DNA of 64,000 nucleotides, taken from NCBI GenBank assembly GCA_937944055.1, contig CALDZJ010000013.1:1-64000 (forward strand), given 5' to 3'. Positions 32,204 to 42,731 of this stretch are shown here, piece by piece. Under the pieces are notes generated by a model. That model made no database searches and was not told the DNA's origin. It saw nothing but the letters and a program-made list of their open reading frames with translations. The DNA comes from an uncultured Verrucomicrobiales bacterium. Lineage in GTDB: Bacteria; Verrucomicrobiota; Verrucomicrobiia; Verrucomicrobiales; Akkermansiaceae. The translations under genes and the position numbers were made by a program. Positions within the stretch are counted from its first letter, which is position 1, and every line of letters starts with the position of its first letter.

Positions 32204-35200
32204 ATGAACTCTCCCTCAAGCGCCCTGAGCTCCCTCTTCAAGTGGGTCAGCCTGCGCGCCCTGATGGTGGGAGCCACCCTCTCTGCAAGCGGACAGATCA
32301 CAGACGGCCCATGCACCCGCCGCACCAGCGTCGTCCTCTCAGAGATTCACTACCACCCCGCTAACTTGCCCTCCTCACACGGAGAATTCATCGAACTCTA
32401 TAACTCATCCCCCATCAGCGTAGACCTCTCCGGCTGGACCCTCCGCGGGGACGCTGACTTCGACATCCCCTCCGGAACCCGCCTCGAGGGGGGAGAATTC
32501 CTCATCATCGCCGCTGACCCCTCCCCCTTTTTGGAGCTCGGAGTCAGTGCCCTCGGGCCATGGACAGGCTCACTTTCTAACCGCGCTGGCACCGTTCGGC
32601 TGCGCAAAGCGTCTGGTGGGATCGTATTAGAGACGAACTATCAAGACCGTGGCCTTTGGCCAATCACAGCAGATGGCACCGGGCACTCCCTCATACTGCG
32701 CCACCCCAGTTATGGCGAATCTCGCCCTGAAGCATGGACCAGCAGCAGCCACCCCAACGGCTCTCCTGGAGCATTCGATCCCAGCCCTGATTCACCGCTG
32801 GACCAACTCATCCTCAGTGAAATTTACTCCGCCCCCCCTCCCGCTGAGCTAGGCTTTATCGAGCTCCATAATCCCGCCTCCACCCCCATCGATCTCTCAG
32901 GATGCTTCATCACTCATGATCGTGACCTCCCGGGCTTCCAAGTGCCCTCAGACATCATCCTCGCTCCTGGACAATACCGCGCCTTTAACGAGAGCCTCCT
33001 CGGCTTTGAACTCGACCCCAGCGGGGGTGAAATCTACCTCCGCGCACCAGACGGACTCCGCGTCATCAAGGCCCGCGCCTTTGGAGGGCAAGCGATCGGC
33101 CAACCATGGGGCGGCCTCAGCCAATGGCGTGAGTTAGCACAACCCACTCCAAATTCCCCGAACGCCTCAACGATCCAGAACTCCATCGTCATCAATGAAA
33201 TCCACTATCATCCCGCCGACGGAGGCACTGAAACCGAATACCTAGAACTCTTCAATAGTGGCCCCAACACCACCGATCTCTCAGGATGGCAATTCAAAGA
33301 AGGAATCAACTTCACCTTCCCCTCCGGAACCCTCCTCAACCCCGCAAGCCACCTCGTCATCGCTAAAGATCGTAACGCCCTCCTAGCCCGCCACCCTAAC
33401 TTAGACCCATCTCAGGTCCTCGGTGACTACGGCGGCGTCCTCTCCAACGCAGGGGAACGCATCGAACTGCAAGACACCAATCAGCGCTGTATCGATACCG
33501 TCTCCTACCGCGATGGCGGACGCTGGCCTGAACTCGCCGACGGCGGTGGTCGCTCCCTCCAACTCATCGACCTCCGGTCCGATAATGCCCTGCCCTCAAA
33601 CTGGGCAGCGGGCGACGAATCTGGAGCCGCCCCCGCCATAACAATTGAGCATACCGGCGTGCTAGACTTCGGCCATCAGGGAGTCCCGCAAGCAACTCGC
33701 GCCTTCATCATGCTTCACGGAGCCGGTGAAGCCCTCATCGATCACATTGAAGTCATCGTAAATGGCACAAACCTCATCCCAAATGGCACCTTTGATAACG
33801 ACCTCAATTCTTGGAAACCCTTCGGCACCCACGGCCTGACCTTTCACGAAAACGGAGCGATGCATCTCGTCGCCACCGATGAAGGGGACCTTGCCAACCT
33901 CGTCGACACCACCCTGAGTTCCCCCATCCCCCCTGGCACCACCGTCACCTTACGTGCCACCTGCCGCTGGATCTCAGGAAGCCCTCACCTCCTTCTCGGC
34001 CTCAACGGAGGCTTCCTAGAAGCACCCGGCACCCTCCCCATCCCCAGTGCACTCGGCACGCCCGGATCCCCTAATTCAGAAAACCGGAATACCGGCCCCG
34101 CCATCACCGAGGTCAACCATTCCCCCCTTCTCCCCCAAGCGGGTGAACCCATCACGATCCAAGCCCGGATTGCAGACCCGGATGGCATCGGCCCCGTTCG
34201 CCTCCGCTATCGGCTCGACCCCTCCACCTCCACTTCACAGATCACCATGACTGAAATCGGCGATGATTTCTACACCGCCACCATCCCCGCACAGAGTGAT
34301 GGCAGCATGATCGCCTTCCACATCATCGCCGTCGATAACGCCTCCTCCAGAACCATCTCCCGTTTTCCGGCAGACGCGCCAAGCCGCGAATGCCTCGTCC
34401 GCGTTGGCTCCCAAGATGAAGCAGGAGACTTCAGCACCATGCACCTTTGGACCACCAACCAGACCTTAAACGAGTGGCGTGACCGAGAGCGCTCCAGCAA
34501 CCTAGAGCTGGATGCCACCTTCGTGAGCGATGGCCGCGCCATCTATAATGTCGGCACCTACTACTCCGGCAGCCAAAACGGAGTCACCATCTACGACTCA
34601 CCCATCGGCAACCCCACCGGATATAATATCAGACTCCCCAAAGATGAGGTCTTTTTAAACACTCAGAGACTCACCATCGATCGGGAAACCACCCGTGATG
34701 CCACCCGCCAACGCGAGCGCCTCCTCTTCTGGTTCCTAGAAAAACTAAAACTCCCCAATCTCCACCGCCGCTACGTCCACTTCTACTTTAACGGAGTCGA
34801 AAGGGATCGACTCATCATGGAAGATGTCCAGAGACCCAATCGGGACATCATCGAACAATGGTTCTCTGATGAGGGCCGTCTTACCAAAACGAATTCTTGG
34901 TTCGAGTTCGACTCAGACAGTAACGTAGATCTAGCTTCCGGAAGCGAAAAAAATCTCCTCAGTCATAAAATCACCACCGATGGCAGCGTGAAAATTCCAC
35001 CCCATCGCTGGACTTGGACCCACGGAGCCGGCCACGATGACGGGAACGACTTCTCTAGCATCATCTCCCTGATCGACGCCGCTCAATCATCCCCAGAAAA
35101 CCTGCTCGAAAACATGCGCCGCAAGGCTGACTTACGCCAATGGATGCGCACCTTCGCCATGAATGACCTAGGCGCATACTGGGACACCTTCGGTAATCCA

Positions 35201-36535
35201 GGCTCTAAAAACGCCTACCTCTTTGAATCACTAGAAACTCGTCAATGGAGCATCGTAACTTGGGATATGGACGTCGGCCTCGGAGTCTTTAACGACCCCT
35301 TTAACGCTCCACTCTTCGCCACCAATATCGACCCCACCGTCCGAAGACTCTACGCCGAACCCAACATCGTCCGCGACTACTGGCAAGCTCTCGATGAATC
35401 ACTAGAAACCTTCTTCAACGCCACCTCAGGGACTGAAATTCATAACATCCTCCAAGAAACATATGATGCACTCCGTGCCAATGATGCCCCCGTCACCTCC
35501 CCCTTTGCCCCCAGCGGCCCTGATGGCCTCTCCGTCGATGACTGGATCAACCAACGCCGCAACTTCATCCAAGCTGAACTCAACAACATCCAGAGCTCAT
35601 TTTCTGCCTCAGCACCCCTCAGCTCCCAGACTCGCTTCGCCACTCTCAGCGGCACCACCTCCCTCGCCTCCACCACGCTCACCGCAAACGGAATCACCCT
35701 AAACCCAGATTACACCAGCGCCACGAATTGGTCCGCCGCTTTTCCACTCGGCCTCGGCGAGAACCAAATCCTCATCGAGTCCTTTGACCAAGATGAAAAC
35801 CCCCTCGGCTCAGAACTCCTCAACATCACCTACACCGGCTCAGAAAATTGGGCAAATCTCAGCCTTAACGAATGGATGGCCAGCAACTCCCCCTCCACCG
35901 GCATTCTTGACCCTGCCGATAATCAACCTGATGACTGGATCGAGCTCTACAACCCCAGCTCCACTCCCGTCTCCCTCGATGGCTGGTATCTCAGCGATGA
36001 CTCCACAAACCCTCTCAAATTCCCCATTCCAAATGGCTTTACGATTCCCGCAGGCGGTCACCTCCTTGCTTGGGCAGATGACCAAAGCTTCCAAAACAAT
36101 CCCAGCCTACGCCAAGAACTACACCTCAACTTTAGACTCTCAGCCTCTGGTGAAAGCATCATCCTGAGCGCTCCAGATACCACCGAGATAGACCGCGTGG
36201 ACTTCGGCCCCCAAACCTCCGGCTTAGCACGCCTCCGCTCTCCGGATGGGAGTGACAGCTTCACCTACACCGCCACTCCCAATCCAGGCAGCACAAACCC
36301 CACCCCTCCAAGCCCTCCCCTCATCGCACCTCCGCTTCTCATCACAAGGGCCCAAAACACCATCAACTTCCCCACCAGCGCCGGCACCATTTACGAACTT
36401 GAACAATCCCATGATCTTCAAAACTGGATAAGCACGACTTCCCCCGTCCTCAGTGACGGAACTCCACTCTCATTCCCCTTCTCTCCAGACACTGTTCAAC
36501 GCCAATTTTTCCGGCTTATAATCCACTCACTCTAA
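32204..36535 (+). CDS. Secreted giant: lamin-tail domains and CotH kinase-like domain
   Basis: About 1443 aa. 'EIHYHPA....GEFIELYNSSP..VDLSGWTL' x3 at the N-terminus, CotH-like 'WSIVTWDMDVGLG', further lamin-tail near the C-terminus. Confidence 0.85.
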   Translation: MNSPSSALSSLFKWVSLRALMVGATLSASGQITDGPCTRRTSVVLSEIHYHPANLPSSHGEFIELYNSSPISVDLSGWTLRGDADFDIPSGTRLEGGEFLIIAADPSPFLELGVSALGPWTGSLSNRAGTVRLRKASGGIVLETNYQDRGLWPITADGTGHSLILRHPSYGESRPEAWTSSSHPNGSPGAFDPSPDSPLDQLILSEIYSAPPPAELGFIELHNPASTPIDLSGCFITHDRDLPGFQVPSDIILAPGQYRAFNESLLGFELDPSGGEIYLRAPDGLRVIKARAFGGQAIGQPWGGLSQWRELAQPTPNSPNASTIQNSIVINEIHYHPADGGTETEYLELFNSGPNTTDLSGWQFKEGINFTFPSGTLLNPASHLVIAKDRNALLARHPNLDPSQVLGDYGGVLSNAGERIELQDTNQRCIDTVSYRDGGRWPELADGGGRSLQLIDLRSDNALPSNWAAGDESGAAPAITIEHTGVLDFGHQGVPQATRAFIMLHGAGEALIDHIEVIVNGTNLIPNGTFDNDLNSWKPFGTHGLTFHENGAMHLVATDEGDLANLVDTTLSSPIPPGTTVTLRATCRWISGSPHLLLGLNGGFLEAPGTLPIPSALGTPGSPNSENRNTGPAITEVNHSPLLPQAGEPITIQARIADPDGIGPVRLRYRLDPSTSTSQITMTEIGDDFYTATIPAQSDGSMIAFHIIAVDNASSRTISRFPADAPSRECLVRVGSQDEAGDFSTMHLWTTNQTLNEWRDRERSSNLELDATFVSDGRAIYNVGTYYSGSQNGVTIYDSPIGNPTGYNIRLPKDEVFLNTQRLTIDRETTRDATRQRERLLFWFLEKLKLPNLHRRYVHFYFNGVERDRLIMEDVQRPNRDIIEQWFSDEGRLTKTNSWFEFDSDSNVDLASGSEKNLLSHKITTDGSVKIPPHRWTWTHGAGHDDGNDFSSIISLIDAAQSSPENLLENMRRKADLRQWMRTFAMNDLGAYWDTFGNPGSKNAYLFESLETRQWSIVTWDMDVGLGVFNDPFNAPLFATNIDPTVRRLYAEPNIVRDYWQALDESLETFFNATSGTEIHNILQETYDALRANDAPVTSPFAPSGPDGLSVDDWINQRRNFIQAELNNIQSSFSASAPLSSQTRFATLSGTTSLASTTLTANGITLNPDYTSATNWSAAFPLGLGENQILIESFDQDENPLGSELLNITYTGSENWANLSLNEWMASNSPSTGILDPADNQPDDWIELYNPSSTPVSLDGWYLSDDSTNPLKFPIPNGFTIPAGGHLLAWADDQSFQNNPSLRQELHLNFRLSASGESIILSAPDTTEIDRVDFGPQTSGLARLRSPDGSDSFTYTATPNPGSTNPTPPSPPLIAPPLLITRAQNTINFPTSAGTIYELEQSHDLQNWISTTSPVLSDGTPLSFPFSPDTVQRQFFRLIIHSL

Positions 36536-36563
36536 ACTAACCTCCACTCACTCTAAACTAACC
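36522..36563. repeat. 21-bp tandem duplication TCCACTCACTCTAAACTAACC x2, spanning the stop codon of the preceding CDS
   Basis: Two exact adjacent copies; the first contains the TAA at 36533-36535. Confidence 0.95.
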
Positions 36564-36569
36564 GAAACC

Positions 36570-37826
36570 ATGCTCACTAAATCTATTCTCAGCATCTGCT
36601 TCGTCGCCTCACTTGTTAGCGCCCCACTATTCGCTCAAAACTCGATCATCATCGACCCCACAGACCCTCTCGCCGATCTCACCAGCCTCGGCGAATGGAA
36701 TAATGACGATGACCCAGAAGGATGGACTTCAACAAACCTCCCTCTCACAGTCGCCGACGGAATGATCAGCGGCACCTCCGAAACAGGGGACCCACAGCTC
36801 GTTCTCTCCCCCATTGATCCCTCACTCGCCACCGGCCTCGTCAATCGCGTCATGATCGAATTCCGCCTCCAACGCCAAGCAACAGACGACTCCCGCATCG
36901 AGGTTTTTTGGACAGACACCGCAGGAGTCTTTAGCGCAGGCCGCGTCCTCACCCTTCCCGGCACTTCAATCCCAAGCGATGGACTGCCACACACCTATCG
37001 CTTCATTTTCGAAAATGTCGCGAACGGCCTAGCAGCACTCCGCGTGGATGGCTCTGCCCTTCCGAACTCCACACTCAGCTTCGATTTCCTCCGTGTCCAG
37101 ATTCTAGATTTCAACCCCGTCCTTGATCCCCTCAGCCCTCTCAGCAACTTCACCACCCTTGGGGAATTCGACACTGATGATGATTTTGAAACCTGGATCC
37201 CCACCAACATCGACCCATCCAGCGTTGCCGACGGAAACCTCTCTGGCAGCAGCAGCTCAAATGATCCACAGTTGTTTAGAGATAATCTGAACATCGACAC
37301 CAGCACAGGCGATTTTGATACAATTGAAATCAGATTACGCCGAGACCCTAGCGACAACACTCGCGTTGACCTTTTTTGGGGAGATGACAATGGCGGCATA
37401 GGCGCCGTGCGCCGAACCACCCTCCCCGGCGCTGCCTTCCCTACTGATAATCAATTCCACATCATTCAGTTCCCGATTGCTGATCTCATCAGCGGCACTC
37501 TTAACAGCCTTCGCTTCGATCCCTCCACCCTCAACGGCAGCCCAGTTAACTTCGACATCGACTATATCCGCATCGGCTCATTACCGACCTCCGCCCCCTC
37601 GGCACCCCTCATTACCGCCTTCAATCTTGACCCTCTCTTTGGCGAGATCGAACTCACATGGACCTCAATCCAAGGCGCTCCTTACCGGATTGAATCCTCC
37701 CCAAACCTCACCCCTGACTCTTGGACCCCTGCGGTTAGCAACCTGATCGGAGACGCCGGCACCAGCACCTTCCTCGGCCCAGTCAACACCACTGACCAGT
37801 TCTTTCGCGTCGTGCTCGAAAATTAA
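36570..37826 (+). CDS. Secreted protein with internally duplicated domain
   Basis: Signal peptide; two homologous halves ('[46 protein letters not shown]' and '[50 protein letters not shown]'). Confidence 0.7.
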   Translation: MLTKSILSICFVASLVSAPLFAQNSIIIDPTDPLADLTSLGEWNNDDDPEGWTSTNLPLTVADGMISGTSETGDPQLVLSPIDPSLATGLVNRVMIEFRLQRQATDDSRIEVFWTDTAGVFSAGRVLTLPGTSIPSDGLPHTYRFIFENVANGLAALRVDGSALPNSTLSFDFLRVQILDFNPVLDPLSPLSNFTTLGEFDTDDDFETWIPTNIDPSSVADGNLSGSSSSNDPQLFRDNLNIDTSTGDFDTIEIRLRRDPSDNTRVDLFWGDDNGGIGAVRRTTLPGAAFPTDNQFHIIQFPIADLISGTLNSLRFDPSTLNGSPVNFDIDYIRIGSLPTSAPSAPLITAFNLDPLFGEIELTWTSIQGAPYRIESSPNLTPDSWTPAVSNLIGDAGTSTFLGPVNTTDQFFRVVLEN

Positions 37827-37876
37827 CAACACTCCCCCACCCACTACCACCCGCTCGCCTTATTTTCCAAAGCCTC

Positions 37877-39793
37877 ATGGCCCGCCTCTTAAACCTCACT
37901 CTCACCCTAACCTCCGCCTTCGCACTCACTCTCTCCTCCTCCGCGGCGGAAAAATCAAAACAGCCACAAAAACCGAATATCGTCTTCATCCTTGCTGATG
38001 ACCTAGGCTGGGCTGACACCACCCTCTACGGTCACAGCAAGCTCTACCAAACTCCCAATATCCAACGCCTCGCCAAACGGGGCATGACCTTCACCCGGGC
38101 CTACTCCGCCAGCCCCCTCTGCTCACCCACTCGGGCCAGCATTCTCACCGGCCAAAACCCCGCCCGCATCGGCCTCACCGCCCCCACTTGTCACCTTCCA
38201 CTCGTCAAGCTCCATGCCAGCCCCGGAAAATCCGCCGGCCCCGGCCAAAAAGCAATCCAGCCCGAATCCGCCTCCCGCCTTCGCACCGATCTTCCCACCC
38301 TCGGAAAAACCATAAAATCTGCCGGCTACGCCACCGCTCACTTCGGGAAATGGCACCTCGGCATCGCACCCTTCTCCCCACTGGAACAGGGCTTTGACAT
38401 CGACATCCCTCACTGGCACGGCCCCGGTCCAGCCGGTAATTTTGTCGCCCCATGGAAATACCCCGACTTCGACCCCCAACACCCCAAGCAACACATCGAG
38501 GACCGCATGGCACAAGAAGCCTCCGCCTTCATAGAAAAACACCAAGACCGCCCCTTCTTCCTGAACTACTGGATGTTCAGCGTCCACGCCCCCTTCAACG
38601 CCAAAGAGGAACTCATCGAAAAATACCGCCCCCTCATTGACCCAAAAAACCCGCAGCGTAGCCCCACCTACGCCGCCATGATCGAATCAATGGATGACGC
38701 CGTAGGTACCCTTCTTGACACTCTCGATCGCCTTAAAATCACCGACAACACCATCATCATTTTCTTCTCAGACAACGGCGGGAACATGTATGACATCGTC
38801 GATGAAACCTCTCCCACCAGTAACCACCCACTCCGTGGAGGAAAGGCCTCACAATTCGAAGGAGGGATTCGCGTCCCCATGATCGTCTCTTGGCCTGGTC
38901 AAATCACCCCAGAAAGTACGAGCGACGCCTTAGTTCAGTCCACCGACTTCTACCCCACCCTCCTTGACATCCTCTCACTTGAAAAAGCAAACGGCCAAAT
39001 CTTCGATGGCGTCAGCATCCTCCCCGCCCTCAAAGAGCAAGAATTCTCCCACCCCCCGATCTTCACCTACTTCCCCCATAACCCACCCGTCCCCGATTGG
39101 ATTCCCCCCTCCATCTCCATTCACCATAATCAGTGGAAACTCATCCGAGAGTTCCACCAAGGCGAAAACCTCGCCCACCGCTACCGCCTCTTCGACCTCT
39201 CCCGCGACCTCGGCGAAAAACACAATCTCGCCCCTCAACAACCCAAGCTCGTGGAACGACTCGACGCCAAGATCGAGACCTTCCTTAAAGAAAGCAAAGC
39301 GATCCTTCCTCTCCCAAATCCCAAATTCGACCCCGCAAAATACCAACCCGAACTCGAAGGCCAAAATCGCGTCGGTCGTGGAAAAAAGAAGTCCCGCAAA
39401 CAGAACGACATCGCAGACCCCAAGCTCCAAGGCTGGAAGGCGCGTAATGCAAGCTACTCCATCAAAAACGGCATTCTCAGCCTCAAAGCAACCCAGTCAG
39501 ATCCCTTCCTCGGCATCGGCGCCAAGCAATTTAAAAAAAACACGCGCCTGACCCTGCGCCTCAGATCGCCCCTCGGCGGGAAAGGAAAAGTGACCTGGGC
39601 CAATGAAACATCCAGCCCCGGCAGCCTCCCCTTCTCCTTAAGAACCGGAGAATGGACGAACCTCACGCTCACCCTCCGACCCAAAACCGACCTCGGCATC
39701 CTACGCCTCCACCTCCCTAAAACCGAGGCCCCCATCGAGATTGATCGCCTCTCCCTAAACTCCGGAAAAATCACACTCACCAGCGAGTTCTAA
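37877..39793 (+). CDS. Sulfatase (Cys-type) with C-terminal accessory domain
   Basis: '[21 protein letters not shown]', CSPTRAS, 'HFGKWHLG', 'FFSDNGGNM'; roughly 110-aa beta-rich extension. Confidence 0.92.
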   Translation: MARLLNLTLTLTSAFALTLSSSAAEKSKQPQKPNIVFILADDLGWADTTLYGHSKLYQTPNIQRLAKRGMTFTRAYSASPLCSPTRASILTGQNPARIGLTAPTCHLPLVKLHASPGKSAGPGQKAIQPESASRLRTDLPTLGKTIKSAGYATAHFGKWHLGIAPFSPLEQGFDIDIPHWHGPGPAGNFVAPWKYPDFDPQHPKQHIEDRMAQEASAFIEKHQDRPFFLNYWMFSVHAPFNAKEELIEKYRPLIDPKNPQRSPTYAAMIESMDDAVGTLLDTLDRLKITDNTIIIFFSDNGGNMYDIVDETSPTSNHPLRGGKASQFEGGIRVPMIVSWPGQITPESTSDALVQSTDFYPTLLDILSLEKANGQIFDGVSILPALKEQEFSHPPIFTYFPHNPPVPDWIPPSISIHHNQWKLIREFHQGENLAHRYRLFDLSRDLGEKHNLAPQQPKLVERLDAKIETFLKESKAILPLPNPKFDPAKYQPELEGQNRVGRGKKKSRKQNDIADPKLQGWKARNASYSIKNGILSLKATQSDPFLGIGAKQFKKNTRLTLRLRSPLGGKGKVTWANETSSPGSLPFSLRTGEWTNLTLTLRPKTDLGILRLHLPKTEAPIEIDRLSLNSGKITLTSEF

Positions 39794-39915
39794 CAAAAAA
39801 GAAAAAGCGGCAAAATCCGCCACCTCTCACTCGCTCCGCTCCCTCAGCCTTCCCTCCGAAAAATAGCCCGCTTTTTTATCGAGCCCACCCCCCGTTTTAC
39901 GCTTCACTGTCCCAA

Positions 39916-40857
39916 GTGACTGAACAAACGAAGGACCAATTAGCCGATGGCTCTTACGAATTCCTCTCCATTTTCTTGGAAGGTCTCCCATTCATCTTTC
40001 TCGGCACCCTAGTCAGTGGCTTCCTAGGGACTTACCTCCCTCGCGGAGCCTTCGAAAAATTCCTCCCAAAGAACCGCACCCTTGCCATCTTGATGAGTGG
40101 TTTTCTTGGCGCGATCTTCCCAGTCTGTGAATGCGCGGTCGTCCCCGTGATCCGCCGCCTAGTCAAAAATGGCCTCCCCGTAGGCTGCGCGCTTGCCTAC
40201 ATGCTCGCCGCTCCCATTTTTAATCCAGTCACCGCCATCAGCACCTACAAGGCCTTTAATAACTCTCATGAGATCGCACTCTCCCGCCTCGCCATGGGAT
40301 ATATCGTCGCCATCATCATCGCCCTCATCGTCTCCCGCATCGCGCACGACCTCTTCCTAAAAGCCTCCGCTAAAAAGGACGAAGGACACGAGCATCACCA
40401 CCCGCGTAACCTCAACTCCGCCCTGAATAACTCGCTGCGCGACTTCATGGACGTCGGCCTCTACTTCTGCATCGGAGTGGTCCTCACCGCCATCTTGAAA
40501 ACCACCATCATTGACCCCACTGATGACTTCTGGAAAAACCTCGCCGATAACTCCATCCTCGGCGGAGCAGGCATGATGATCCTCGCCTTCGTCCTCAGCC
40601 TCTGCTCCACCTCAGATGCCTTCATCGCCGCAAACTTCGCAAACTTCAAATACGGGCCTAAACTCGCCTTCATGGTCTTCGGCCCCATGATGGATGCCAA
40701 ACTCATCTTCCTCTACTCCACCGTCTTTAAATGGAAGTTTATCGCCTTCCTCTTCGTCGCGATCTTCATTCTCACCGGTGCTCTTAGCATCCTCTTCGAA
40801 ACCCAAATCCTGCGAATCTGGATGACTCCAGACCAGCCGATCCCTCTTACGCCATGA
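39916..40857 (+). CDS. Permease (UPF0718/DUF318 type)
   Basis: GTG start; 'FLGAIFPVCECAVVPVIRRLVKNGLPVGCALAYMLAAPIFNPV', a hallmark of this permease family. Confidence 0.85.
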   Translation: MTEQTKDQLADGSYEFLSIFLEGLPFIFLGTLVSGFLGTYLPRGAFEKFLPKNRTLAILMSGFLGAIFPVCECAVVPVIRRLVKNGLPVGCALAYMLAAPIFNPVTAISTYKAFNNSHEIALSRLAMGYIVAIIIALIVSRIAHDLFLKASAKKDEGHEHHHPRNLNSALNNSLRDFMDVGLYFCIGVVLTAILKTTIIDPTDDFWKNLADNSILGGAGMMILAFVLSLCSTSDAFIAANFANFKYGPKLAFMVFGPMMDAKLIFLYSTVFKWKFIAFLFVAIFILTGALSILFETQILRIWMTPDQPIPLTP

Positions 40858-41756
40858 ACGCAGTTCACACTCGACTCTTCGGCCTTCTGGCCTCCTCTTG
40901 GGGCTCGCTCCTCATCTACTTTTACCAATCCGGTCGACTTCACAAGTACCTCGCCCCGGACTTCCACCACCTCATCATGTTTGGGGGAATTGGCATCCTC
41001 ATCTTAGGAGTCTACTCCATCATCAACCCCCAGGAAAAAAAATCCTCCTGCGGTCATGAGCACCAGCATGAAGCCCATCACCACGCATGTGATCACGACC
41101 ACGGCCATGACCACAGCCACGACCACCATCATGACCACCATCATGACCACCATCATGATGATGACTGCTCTGACTGCAGCCACGAACATGAAGAAGGACA
41201 TGGCCCTCTCATCACCATCCTCCTAACCATCATCCCCCTCTCCATCGCGATGAACTTCACCGAGGACAAGCTCTCCAATACCGGCCTCTCCAAAAAAGGC
41301 CTCTACGAAGCACCGAACCTCACAAACTTTGCCAGCATCCCACCCTTCACCCGAGCTGACATCGAAAAACGAGTCCCAAAAAACGAACACGGGGAATTTG
41401 AACTTCGCTTAATCAACGCCTACTACGCTGCCGGTGACCGCGAAATCCAAGACATCTACGATGGCCTCCCCGTAGAGCTGGAGGGCCGCATCGCCCCAGA
41501 AAAAATCAACAATGAGTCCGGGAACCGCATGCGCATCTTCCGCTCCATCATGACCTGCTGCGCCTCTGATCTACAAGTCATCGGCATCTCTCTAGAGTTC
41601 CCAGAAGACGTCGCTAAATCAGAGGAAGGTGACTGGGTAAAAGCGGGCGGCATTCTCACCTTCGAAACCATTAACGGCACCGTAGTCCCCCTCCTCAAGG
41701 TCCGCGGGGTCAACTTGGCCGAAGAACCATACTCAGAGTTTCTCCTCCGCCAATAA
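40854..41756 (+). CDS. TIGR03943-like putative permease subunit with His-rich loop
   Basis: ATGA overlap with the permease gene; 'HEHQHEAHHHACDHDHGHDHSHDHHHDHHHDHHHDDDCSDCSHEHE'. Confidence 0.75.
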   Translation: MNAVHTRLFGLLASSWGSLLIYFYQSGRLHKYLAPDFHHLIMFGGIGILILGVYSIINPQEKKSSCGHEHQHEAHHHACDHDHGHDHSHDHHHDHHHDHHHDDDCSDCSHEHEEGHGPLITILLTIIPLSIAMNFTEDKLSNTGLSKKGLYEAPNLTNFASIPPFTRADIEKRVPKNEHGEFELRLINAYYAAGDREIQDIYDGLPVELEGRIAPEKINNESGNRMRIFRSIMTCCASDLQVIGISLEFPEDVAKSEEGDWVKAGGILTFETINGTVVPLLKVRGVNLAEEPYSEFLLRQ

Positions 41757-41760
41757 GCTC

Positions 41761-42672
41761 ATGCCTCTCGATCCCCTCCAAGCCCTGCGCTCACAGCTCC
41801 TCACCACCGTCCTCGGCTCTGACGAGGCCGTTGACCTCCTTCTAACCGCCCTCCTTGCCCGCGGACACGCCCTCGTCACCGGACCTCCCGGAATTGGCAA
41901 AACCACCCTCGCCCAAACCCTCTCCACCTCGCTCAGCGGATCTTTTAAACGAGTTCAATTCACCCCCGACCTCCTTCCCTCAGACATTCTCGGCTACCAA
42001 CTCTACCGCCCGCACAACGGCGAGTTCGAGTTCATCGCCGGCCCCGTCTTCGCCAACCTCCTCCTCGCGGACGAGATTAACCGCGCCTCCCCCCGCACCC
42101 AGTCCTCACTCCTAGAGGCCATGAACGAGCGCCAAGTCACCATCGATGGCGTCACCCACGAACTCCCCGACCCCTTCCTCGTCGTCGCCACCCAAAACGA
42201 CACCTCCTCCACTGGAACCTTCCCCCTCCCCGAGCCACAGCTCGACCGCTTCCTCGTCTCCATCCCCATGAGACTCCCCGACGATCAAATTCAACTCGAA
42301 ATCCTCCGCTTCCACTCCGAAAAATCAACCAGCACTCCCCCCTCTGCCGTCCTCTCGCTCGAACAACTCCGCGACCTCCAAGAACAAGCGAGTCAAATTT
42401 CAGTCTCCGACACTCTCCAACGCTACCTCCTCGCACTCTGCCAAGCCGTCCGCAGCATCATCGGCCAAGACCACACCGTCTCCACCCGCGCCACCCTCGC
42501 GCTCCAACGCGCCGCCCAAGCCGTCGCCCTCCTCGACAAGCAAACCTCCGTCCTCCCCGACCACGTCCAAAAAATCTTCCCCCACGTCCTCCGCCATCGC
42601 CTCCTCTCAGAAGACACCCCCGATGCAGACCACCTCCTCAACTCCGCCCTCGAGCAAACCCCCGTCCCCTAG
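41761..42672 (+). CDS. MoxR-family AAA ATPase
   Basis: 'GHALVTGPPGIGKTTLAQTLS', 'LLADEINRASPRTQSSLLEAMNERQVTIDG', 'VVATQND'. Confidence 0.9.
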   Translation: MPLDPLQALRSQLLTTVLGSDEAVDLLLTALLARGHALVTGPPGIGKTTLAQTLSTSLSGSFKRVQFTPDLLPSDILGYQLYRPHNGEFEFIAGPVFANLLLADEINRASPRTQSSLLEAMNERQVTIDGVTHELPDPFLVVATQNDTSSTGTFPLPEPQLDRFLVSIPMRLPDDQIQLEILRFHSEKSTSTPPSAVLSLEQLRDLQEQASQISVSDTLQRYLLALCQAVRSIIGQDHTVSTRATLALQRAAQAVALLDKQTSVLPDHVQKIFPHVLRHRLLSEDTPDADHLLNSALEQTPVP

Positions 42673-42701
42673 CCACGGAACGGCGCGCATCTCGCCGCCG
42701 A

Positions 42702-42731
42702 CCCCTCAAGCAAAGCCCGCCCCTCAAGCAA
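42702..42731. repeat. CCCCTCAAGCAA, two copies with period 18 bp, second copy contains the avtA-like stop codon
   Basis: Exact 12-bp copies at 42702-42713 and 42720-42731; stop (TGA, minus) at 42724-42726. Confidence 0.85.

Noticed and set aside
39800-39880. Distant inverted repeat GAAAAAGCGG...CCGCTTTTTT between sulfatase and permease
   Set aside because: Arms about 60 nt apart and short; may act as a terminator but too weak to call.
41040-41200. Possible CRISPR-like or satellite array (GACCACCATCAT repeats)
   Set aside because: Units are contiguous and encode His/Asp in a supported CDS; no spacers.
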